Below are positions 58,234-64,000 of a stretch of DNA of 64,000 nt, piece by piece. Origin of the DNA: Puniceibacterium antarcticum. Its GTDB lineage: Bacteria; Pseudomonadota; Alphaproteobacteria; Rhodobacterales; Rhodobacteraceae. Position numbers and translations under genes: made by a program. Position 1 is the stretch's first letter. Every line of letters begins with the position of its first letter. The notes beneath the pieces were generated by a model that was not told the DNA's origin, searched no databases, and saw only the letters and a list, made by a program, of their open reading frames with translations. The stretch covers positions 248,001 to 312,000 of the forward strand of contig NZ_AWWI01000121.1 of assembly GCF_002760615.1 (NCBI RefSeq), in the 5' to 3' direction.

Positions 58234-59598
58234 TCACTCTGCGGCGTTTGCGTCCAGTGTCTGGGTGTCAAGCCAGGTGGTCCAGGCCTCTTTCGCGCGG
58301 TCTGTGTAGCCTTTGTAGCGGGTCACGCGGCCGCGTCTGCCACCTTTTACGCCATCGAGCGGACGGAACAGGCCGAAATTCACGTTCATCGGCTGAAAGG
58401 TCTTTGCCTCGGCCCCGCCGGTGATGTGATGCACAAGCGCGCCATGGGCGCTGTCCTGCGGCACCTGCGGCAGGTCCATCCCCAACAGTTCCGCCGTGGC
58501 AAGACGCCCGGCGAGCAGGCCCATGGCGGCGGATTCAACATAGCCCTCGACCCCGGTGATCTGGCCGGCAAAGCGTATATTCGGCTTTGATTTCAGGCGC
58601 ATCTGGTGATCGAGCAGGGTGGGAGAGTTCAGGAAGGTGTTGCGGTGGATGCCGCCAAGGCGGGCAAACTGTGCATTTTCAAGACCCGGGATCAGGCGCA
58701 GCACATCCTTTTGCGCGCCATATTTCATCTTGGTCTGGAAGCCGACGATGTTGAACAGCGTGCCAAGCGCATTGTCCCGGCGCAACTGCACTACCGCATG
58801 TGCCTTAATATCCGGTTGATGCGGATTGGTCAGCCCGACTGGTTTCATCGGCCCGTGGCGCAGCGTTTCGCGCCCGCGTTCGGCCATCACCTCGATCGGC
58901 AGGCAGCCATCGAAATATCCGGCTGTCTCGCCTTCGTGGAATTCGGTCTTTTCGGCGGCCAGAAGCGCGTCGATGAACGCCTCGTAAGTGTCTTTATCCA
59001 TGGGACAATTGAGGTAGGCGCGCTGCTCTTCCTCGGTCTCGCCCTTGTCATAGCGCGATTGCATCCAGGCCTTGGACATGTCGATGCTGTCGGCATAGAG
59101 GATCGGCGCGATGGCGTCGAAAAACGCCAGCGCTTCGGTGCCGGTTTCCGCCTGAATCGCGCGGCCGAGCCCTTCGGAGGTCAGCGGGCCGGTGGCGATG
59201 ATCCACTGGCCGTCAAACGGCAGTTCGTTGATTTCCTCGAATGAAATCCGAATGTTGGGATGCGACTTTAATCTTTCGGTCACGGTCGCGGCAAAGGCGT
59301 CGCGGTCCACGGCCAGCGCGCCGCCAGCAGGCAGGCGGTGTTCATGGGCGGTGTTGATGATCAAGCCGCCCGCCGTGCGCATTTCCCAGTGCAGCAAACC
59401 GACCGCATTCTGTTCGGAATCATCCGAACGGAAGGAATTGGAACAGACCATTTCCCCAAGGTTTTCAGTCTTGTGCGCGAAGGTCTTCACCTTTGGGCGC
59501 ATCTCGTGAATCACCACTGGGATGCCGCGGTTTGCGGCCTGCCAGGCGGCCTCGGATCCGGCCATTCCGCCGCCGACGATATGTAGCTCTTGTGTCAT
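58234..59598 (-). CDS. trmFO: methylenetetrahydrofolate-tRNA-(uracil-5-)-methyltransferase TrmFO
   Basis: 454 residues. FAD site [17 protein letters not shown] at the start, [11 protein letters not shown] with the conserved cysteine, and [20 protein letters not shown] are definitive. It makes ribothymidine-54 in tRNA using methylene-THF and FAD. Third tRNA-modification gene on this strand with gluQ and mnmA in the surrounding region. Confidence 0.96.
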   Translation of the reverse strand: MTQELHIVGGGMAGSEAAWQAANRGIPVVIHEMRPKVKTFAHKTENLGEMVCSNSFRSDDSEQNAVGLLHWEMRTAGGLIINTAHEHRLPAGGALAVDRDAFAATVTERLKSHPNIRISFEEINELPFDGQWIIATGPLTSEGLGRAIQAETGTEALAFFDAIAPILYADSIDMSKAWMQSRYDKGETEEEQRAYLNCPMDKDTYEAFIDALLAAEKTEFHEGETAGYFDGCLPIEVMAERGRETLRHGPMKPVGLTNPHQPDIKAHAVVQLRRDNALGTLFNIVGFQTKMKYGAQKDVLRLIPGLENAQFARLGGIHRNTFLNSPTLLDHQMRLKSKPNIRFAGQITGVEGYVESAAMGLLAGRLATAELLGMDLPQVPQDSAHGALVHHITGGAEAKTFQPMNVNFGLFRPLDGVKGGRRGRVTRYKGYTDRAKEAWTTWLDTQTLDANAAE

Positions 59599-59703
59599 GC
59601 CGCCCCTTTAGGCGGTTTGCGAGGACTTGTCACGAGGCAAGCGAAACCGCGTTATGGACGGCATATGGAAAGCGTATGGATTTCGTATGGCTGCGGATAC
59701 GGG

Positions 59704-60492
59704 TCAGGATTGCGACCACTCCGGGCTGCGTTTGCCTAAAAAGGCGGCGATACCCTCCTCCGTGTCATGCTCCAGCATGTTTTTCACCATGACATCGCCG
59801 GTAAAGGCATAGGCGCGGTCCAGTGGCATCTGGATCTGCTCATAAAACGCCTGCTTGCCGAGGGTGACGGCAGAGCCGAGCTTGGCCGAGATGGTCTGGG
59901 CCAGGGCGAGGGTCTCGGCCTCCAGATCCTCGGATGCAACCACGCGGTTGATCAGCCCCAGCTCGGCGGCGCGGGCGGCGTCGATAAAGGCGCCAGTGGT
60001 CAGCATCTCAAACGCCTGCTTGCGCGGGATGTTGCGCGACAGGGCCACCATGGGGGTGGAGCAGAACAACCCGATGTTCACACCGTTGACGCCGAACCGC
60101 GTGCCGGTCGCGGCAATGGCAAGGTCGCAGGAGGCGACAAGCTGGCAGCCGGCGGCGGTGGCAATGCCGTGCACCTGCGCAATGACCGGCTGGGGCAGGC
60201 GCGGCAGGGTCTGCATCATCGCCGCGCACCGGTCGAACAGATCCTTGAAATAGGCGGCACCGCCATCTGTGGCGGCACGCCCAGCGGTCATCTCTTTCAG
60301 GTCGTGCCCCGCGCAAAACGCCTTGCCCGCGCCCGACAGGATCACGGCGCGGATGCTGCGGTCATCCATCAGCGCGACAAATTCGGCCTGAAGGGCTGCG
60401 AGCATGGCGTCCGACAGTGGGTTGAGCCGGTCCGGCGCGTTGAGCGTCAGATGCCGGACGGCACCGGTGTCCTTGCGGATGATGATTGGCAT
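59704..60492 (-). CDS. enoyl-CoA hydratase/isomerase family protein
   Basis: 262 residues from ATG 60492; the frame is open for 64 codons more, which overlap the opposite thioesterase gene. Oxyanion-hole regions KAFCAGHDLKEM and IAQVHGIATAAGCQLVASCD are present. It acts on CoA thioesters in beta-oxidation or related pathways; exact chain length unknown. Divergent from a PaaI-like thioesterase, which may share its regulation. Confidence 0.92.
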   Translation of the reverse strand: MPIIIRKDTGAVRHLTLNAPDRLNPLSDAMLAALQAEFVALMDDRSIRAVILSGAGKAFCAGHDLKEMTAGRAATDGGAAYFKDLFDRCAAMMQTLPRLPQPVIAQVHGIATAAGCQLVASCDLAIAATGTRFGVNGVNIGLFCSTPMVALSRNIPRKQAFEMLTTGAFIDAARAAELGLINRVVASEDLEAETLALAQTISAKLGSAVTLGKQAFYEQIQMPLDRAYAFTGDVMVKNMLEHDTEEGIAAFLGKRSPEWSQS

Positions 60493-60549
60493 CTTGTCCT
60501 CCCCGACAGTTGGCGGCAGCTTATCCGGGCAGGTCAGGGGAGGACAAGC

Positions 60550-60972
60550 ATGGCGCTCAAAGTAACAGCCGAGGAGATGGGACCGTTCCTGGACGAGGTG
60601 TTCCCACAAGTGAAGGGCATGTTCGGGATCGACCGGCTGGACGAGGATCTGCTGGTGATGCGGCTGTTCGTGCGCGACGAACACCTGCGCCCCGGGGGCA
60701 CGGTGTCGGGCCCGTCGATGTTCGCGCTTGCGGATGTGGCGGCATATGTCGCGACCATGGCGCGCATCGGGCAGGAGGCGCTGGCAGTGACCACGAATTG
60801 TTCGATTGATTTTATGCGCAAACCGGCGGCGGGGCAGGATCTGCTGGCCAAGTGCCGGGTGCTGAAGCTGGGGCGGGCGCTGTCGGTCTGTGACGTTCTT
60901 TTGTTTTCCGAAGGTGCGCCGGAGCCTGTGGCGCGTGCGTCGCTGACCTATTCACTGCCGCCCCGACGATGA
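60550..60972 (+). CDS. PaaI-family hotdog-fold thioesterase
   Basis: 140 residues (ATG at 60550, GGGGAGGA ribosome site at 60538-60545 region). LRPGGTVSGPSMFALADVAA is the hotdog helix with the catalytic aspartate, followed by TTNCSIDFMRKPAAGQDLLA. It cleaves a CoA thioester. Divergently placed from the enoyl-CoA hydratase. Confidence 0.9.
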   Translation: MALKVTAEEMGPFLDEVFPQVKGMFGIDRLDEDLLVMRLFVRDEHLRPGGTVSGPSMFALADVAAYVATMARIGQEALAVTTNCSIDFMRKPAAGQDLLAKCRVLKLGRALSVCDVLLFSEGAPEPVARASLTYSLPPRR

Positions 60973-60976
60973 GCGT

Positions 60977-61030
60977 CGCAGTGGGGGCCAGCCCCCACAC
61001 CCCCGGGATACTTAAGGGCAGATGAAGGGG
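60977..61030. repeat. Rhodobacterales intergenic GC repeat (copy 2)
   Basis: GTGGGGGCCAGCCCCCAC, then CCCCCGGGATACTTAAGGGC and AGATGAA. This has the same layout as the element at 48299-48360: a G/C hairpin, then a GGGATAT-like stretch, then GCAGATGAA. It looks like a mobile or structured repeat of this lineage; I know similar sequences from roseobacters only in general terms. Confidence 0.65.
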
Positions 61031-61155
61031 GGGGCGGAGTCCACGCCTCACCTGTCCATAAATATCCCCGCCGGAGGCATAAAATTTCTTTGGGACGGCC
61101 CTGTGTGCCTGTGGAACGCTTGGCAGGACGTGCTTTCGGCGGAGACAAAAAAGGG

Positions 61156-61203
61156 CGCGGCAGAGCCGCGAGTCGCAAAAAAAAGGCGCGGCAGAGCCGC
61201 GCC
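61156..61203 (-). terminator. tandem intrinsic terminators after the DUF1127 gene
   Basis: On the minus strand the first hairpin is GGCGCGGCTCTGCCGCGCC (61185-61203), followed by eight T (61177-61184). The second is CGCGGC-TCT-GCCGCG (61156-61170), followed after CCC by six T (61147-61152). The two hairpins share a 17-base core, so one arose by duplication. Confidence 0.85.
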
Positions 61204-61230
61204 CAGGGAAGAGGTCTGACAGGTCAGGGA

Positions 61231-61458
61231 TCAGCCCTGCCAGAACATGCGGCTGGCCTCGTGCCGTGCGGCGTCTGAGTCCAGGCCGATGTCTTTGAGC
61301 ATGTGCGGCTCGAGCTTGGCGAGCGCCTTGCGGGTGCGGTGTCGGGTGCTCCATTTCGTCAGCACCACCGCCGCGAACAACGCAAAGGCCGGCAGCGGGG
61401 CGAGGTTGGACTCGGCGCTGAGAAAGGCGATATGCGGGGCGTGCGATGCCGGTGTCAT
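61231..61458 (-). CDS. DUF1127 small protein
   Basis: 75 residues. N-terminal hydrophobic part (FALFAAVVLTKW) then the arginine-rich motif HRTRKALAKLEPHMLKDIGL, the DUF1127 (YjiS-like) signature. Family members in alphaproteobacteria bind RNA and affect phosphate and carbon metabolism. AAGGAG lies before the ATG. Two terminators follow. Confidence 0.9.
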   Translation of the reverse strand: MTPASHAPHIAFLSAESNLAPLPAFALFAAVVLTKWSTRHRTRKALAKLEPHMLKDIGLDSDAARHEASRMFWQG

Positions 61459-61474
61459 GGGAGAACTCCTTGAA

Positions 61475-61565
61475 ATTGTATTGACACAATGTAGCGGTTT
61501 TGCTACTATTTATTGATACAATGCCGGTTACGCGGCGTCGAGCGAAAGATTGTAATGGATACAAT
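61475..61565 (+). promoter_or_regulatory. mocR promoter and repeated GATACAAT/ATTGT operators
   Basis: TTGACA (61481-61486) and TACTAT (61504-61509) are separated by 17 bases, a near-perfect sigma70 promoter for the plus-strand regulator gene. ATTGT-ATTGAC-ACAAT (61475-61490) overlaps the -35 box. ATTGATACAAT (61512-61522) lies at the expected start of transcription, and GATACAAT recurs at 61558-61565 in the first codons. Repeats like these are typical MocR operators and would autoregulate. Confidence 0.7.
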
Positions 61566-62955
61566 TCTGAATCGTTATGAGTCAGGCGGGGCGGGTCCCA
61601 AGTATCGGGCGGTGGCCGGGGCGATCCGGTCGGCGGTCGAGGAGGGGGCGCTTGCCGTTGGGGACCGGCTGCCGCCTGTGCGAGAGCTTGCCTGGTCACT
61701 GGGCATCACGCCGGGCACGGTGGCGCGGGCCTATACCATCCTGACGGATGAGGGCGCGTTGCGGGCCGAGGTCGGACGCGGCACCTTTGTGGCGGACCCG
61801 GAGGCGCGGGTGCCGGCGCTTGACGCCAAATGGCAGCGGCACAATACCCCTGAAGAGACCGATCAGGTGCGGCTGTTGTCGCCGAGACTGCCCGATATGG
61901 GGCAGGTCAGCATGATTCAGGATGCCTTGCGGCGTCTGGCAGAGCGGCCTGCGCTCAATCTGCTCAACTATCCGTCGCGCGAGGGGTTCGAGCCTGCCCG
62001 CCGCGCGGTTATGGGCTGGCTGAAGGGTACGCCGCTTGGGTCGCTCGACAATGAGGATATTGTGTTGAGCCATGGCGGGCAGAGCGGCATTTCGCTGGTG
62101 ATGCAGGCGGTGTTGCGCGGGCCGCGCCCCGTGGTGCTGCTGGAAGAGCTGACCTATGTGGGTTTTCGCCGGGCGGCAGAGCTGTTGCGGGCCGAGGTGG
62201 TGAGCGTGCCGATGGATGCCCAGGGCATTGTACCGGATGCGCTTGAGGCGCTGGTGCGCAAGCATGGGGCGCAGTTGCTGTGCACCTCGCCCGAGATGCA
62301 CAATCCGACGGGGCTGTTCACGCCACTGGAGCGGCGGCGCGAGATTGCTGAGGTGGCGCGGCGCACCGGGTTGCAGATCCTTGAAGATGATTGTTACCGG
62401 GTGGGGCGGGCGCGCGAGCTGGCCTATCGCGCGCTGCTGCCCGAGCAAAGCTGGTACGTCTCGTCGATCTCAAAGACCATCACGCCGGCCCTGCGCATCG
62501 GTTTTGCCATTGCGCCACAGGGGCGGCGGGCGGATCTGCGGCGGGTGGCAGAACACGGGTTCTTTGGTCTCGCGCGGCCCTTGGCGGATCTGACCGAGGA
62601 TATCCTGACACGGGGTGAGACGCCCGAGATCATGACGCGGGTGCGCGACGAGCTGGAGAGGTATATACGGGTCGCGGTGAATGTGCTGGGCACCCATGAT
62701 CTGGTCTGGCGCGAGGACATGCCGTTTCTGTGGCTGCAGCTGCCTGCGGGCTGGCGGGCGGGGGCCTTCTGTCAGGCGGCCGAGGCGCAGGGGGTTCAGG
62801 TGCGGTCTGCGGATGAATTCGCGCTGCGCGACGGCTTTGCCCCCCATGCGGTGCGGATTGCGGTCAATGCGCAGGTCACGCTGGCAAGCTTTGAGGCGGC
62901 GGTGTGGCGGCTGCGGGGGCTGCTCGACAACCCGCCCGAGCAGATTTCCGTCTGA
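61555..62955 (+). CDS. MocR-family (GntR + aminotransferase domain) regulator
   Basis: 466 residues from ATG 61555; the frame is open 14 codons earlier. The N-terminal winged helix (LPPVRELAWSLGITPGTVAR) is joined to a fold-type I aminotransferase domain with SSISKTITPALRIGFAIAP carrying the PLP lysine (SKTI). Such proteins sense PLP or amines. It is divergent from the DUF1127 gene; whether it regulates that gene is unknown. Confidence 0.93.
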   Translation: MDTILNRYESGGAGPKYRAVAGAIRSAVEEGALAVGDRLPPVRELAWSLGITPGTVARAYTILTDEGALRAEVGRGTFVADPEARVPALDAKWQRHNTPEETDQVRLLSPRLPDMGQVSMIQDALRRLAERPALNLLNYPSREGFEPARRAVMGWLKGTPLGSLDNEDIVLSHGGQSGISLVMQAVLRGPRPVVLLEELTYVGFRRAAELLRAEVVSVPMDAQGIVPDALEALVRKHGAQLLCTSPEMHNPTGLFTPLERRREIAEVARRTGLQILEDDCYRVGRARELAYRALLPEQSWYVSSISKTITPALRIGFAIAPQGRRADLRRVAEHGFFGLARPLADLTEDILTRGETPEIMTRVRDELERYIRVAVNVLGTHDLVWREDMPFLWLQLPAGWRAGAFCQAAEAQGVQVRSADEFALRDGFAPHAVRIAVNAQVTLASFEAAVWRLRGLLDNPPEQISV

Positions 62956-63185
62956 GCGGGCGTGATCCCGTGCTTTCAGATGTGCAGGCTTGATCCCACG
63001 CTTTTAGATATGCGGGCTTGATCCCGCGGGGCGCACCTGCAGTGCGCGCCGGTTTCTGGCGCGGGGTGAGGGGCGAGCCCGCGGCGGATGGGGTCGGGGC
63101 TGCGGTGAGGGCGTAAAATGTGGGGTATCTGGATACCGTAATTTTAAGTAATTGATTTGTAATGTATAATTCAAACATTGCGCGC
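62956..63185 (+). repeat. imperfect 28-base tandem repeat in the gap before rplM
   Basis: Units of 28 bases begin GATCCC at 62964 and 62992, and a third begins at 63020 but breaks off after about ten bases. Units 1 and 2 share GATCCC-n-CGCTTT/GTGCTTT and GATnTGC-GGCTT. The rest of the 230 bases has no gene. AT-rich DNA at 63120-63180 leads into the rplM promoter. Confidence 0.65.
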
Positions 63186-63213
63186 TTGACTGTGCGCGCG
63201 CAGCCCGTATAAC
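63186..63213 (+). promoter_or_regulatory. sigma70-type promoter of rplM-rpsI
   Basis: TTGACT (63186-63191) and TATAAC (63208-63213) are separated by 16 bases, with the rplM start 76 bases downstream of the -10. A good match to the expected ribosomal-protein promoter. Confidence 0.75.
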
Positions 63214-63289
63214 CCGGCAATCGGATTTCGCGGGCCACTGCGCCTAAGCAATTGGTCCGGGACACGTCAAAACCAAGGGTAACCCCAAT

Positions 63290-63754
63290 ATGAAAACCTT
63301 TTCTGCAAAACCTGCAGACATCGAGAAGAAATGGATCATCATCGACGCCGAAGGCGTGGTGCTGGGCCGTCTCGCCTCGATCGTCGCCATGCGCCTGCGT
63401 GGCAAGCACAAGCCGACCTTCACACCGCACATGGATATGGGCGACAATGTGATCATCATCAACGCTGAAAAAGTGCAGATGACCGGCAACAAGCGTCAGG
63501 AAAACTTTTACTGGCACACCGGACATCCGGGCGGCATCAAGTCCCGCACCAAGCAGCAGATCCTGGAAGGCGCGCACCCCGAGCGCGTTGTCGTTCAGGC
63601 GATCAAGCGCATGCTTCCGGGCAACCGTCTGAGCCGTGACGTGATGACCAACCTGCGCGTTTATGCAGGCGGCGAGCATCCCCACGAGGCGCAGAGCCCC
63701 GAAGTGCTGGATGTGAAGCTGATGAACTCCAAGAACACCCGGGTGGCAAAATAA
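63290..63754 (+). CDS. rplM: 50S ribosomal protein L13
   Basis: 154 residues. The core block [40 protein letters not shown] and [21 protein letters not shown] are characteristic of bacterial L13. ATG at 63290. The stop overlaps the rpsI start (TAATG), the standard arrangement. Confidence 0.98.
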   Translation: MKTFSAKPADIEKKWIIIDAEGVVLGRLASIVAMRLRGKHKPTFTPHMDMGDNVIIINAEKVQMTGNKRQENFYWHTGHPGGIKSRTKQQILEGAHPERVVVQAIKRMLPGNRLSRDVMTNLRVYAGGEHPHEAQSPEVLDVKLMNSKNTRVAK

Positions 63755-64000
63755 TGGCTGAGCAAATCAACTCCCTCGAAGAGCTGGGCGCAGCTGCCAA
63801 CATCGAAGCTGTTGTCCAGATGGCCGCCCCGCGTGAGCCGCAGCGTGACGCGCTGGGTCGTGCCTATGCGACCGGCAAGCGCAAGGATGCGGTCGCCCGC
63901 GTCTGGATCAAGCCGGGTTCCGGCAAGGTCATCGTGAACGGCAAGCCGATCAACGAATACTTCGCACGTCCCGTGCTGCAGATGATCCTGAAGCAGCCGT
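63754..64000 (+). CDS. rpsI: 30S ribosomal protein S9, partial at window edge
   Basis: First 82 residues. [19 protein letters not shown] is the S9 signature, preceded by an alphaproteobacterial N-terminal extension beginning [12 protein letters not shown]. The ATG overlaps the rplM stop, and the gene continues off the right edge. Confidence 0.97.
   Translation, partial: MAEQINSLEELGAAANIEAVVQMAAPREPQRDALGRAYATGKRKDAVARVWIKPGSGKVIVNGKPINEYFARPVLQMILKQP

Noticed and set aside
62964-63029. CRISPR array
   Set aside because: The repeat units are directly adjacent, without spacers, and there are only two and a third.

Overview
The window reads as chromosomal DNA of a marine alphaproteobacterium of the Rhodobacterales, most likely the Roseobacter group. 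The evidence is a sciP-ctrA pair, GTTC-N7-GTTC LexA-type boxes, PhoB boxes of 11-bp periodicity, many TRAP transporters, high GC, and the conserved rplM-rpsI pair at the right edge. Assignment below order level is inference.

Layout. 1-5165: a hexuronate catabolic locus (TRAP transporter, uronate isomerase uxaC, GntR regulator, KDG-type kinase) with a palindromic operator candidate in the divergent promoter region. 5225-16249: a complete phosphonate uptake and C-P lyase locus (phnC-D-E-E2, an acyltransferase, then phnG-H-I-J-K-L-N-M), headed by a Pho box and carrying an internal terminator after phnD. 16336-20333: an unusual compact set of all four bacterial t6A enzymes (tsaE-tsaB-tsaC-tsaD) followed by a MetX-like alpha/beta hydrolase. 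20652-25477: a second TRAP transporter of the 2-oxoacid (TakP) type whose large permease has a long helical C-terminal extension. 25530-31333: a GntR regulator divergent from an amino-acid type ABC transporter, a class V PLP enzyme and a dihydropyrimidinase-like hydrolase. 31425-35923: a PaoABC-like molybdenum hydroxylase (three subunits) divergent from its likely TetR regulator.

35925-38888 is a decayed RND efflux locus. It holds an acrB fragment with in-frame stops and a frameshift, an IS3-family remnant, an acrA fragment with a stop and a frameshift, and a frameshifted tetR remnant. 38889-41388 is loosely packed: a TetR regulator, an odd structure of interleaved inverted repeats, a 56-residue secreted-peptide candidate, and a membrane-anchored LytTR regulator.

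41660-64000 is mostly core genome: pirin, two identical tRNA-Asp genes, a YcbK-like protein, an L,D-transpeptidase, lpxD with a dedicated ACP and KAS II, mnmA, sciP-ctrA, ligA-recG, an SOS-box-preceded 40-residue membrane ORF, an IscU/NifU-like scaffold, hisI, gluQ, a methyltransferase, trmFO, an enoyl-CoA hydratase, a thioesterase, a DUF1127 protein, a MocR regulator, rplM and rpsI. tRNA modification is over-represented (tsaE/B/C/D, mnmA, gluQ, trmFO), and GluQ acts on the tRNA-Asp species encoded here.

The best candidates for something undescribed are three. First, the clustered tsaEBCD-hydrolase module, which does not look like the usual dispersed alphaproteobacterial t6A genes. Second, the LexA-box-controlled 40-residue membrane ORF, a possible SidA-like division inhibitor. 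Third, the secreted-peptide / LytTR gene pair. All functional statements are from sequence reading and family knowledge; no searches were run.
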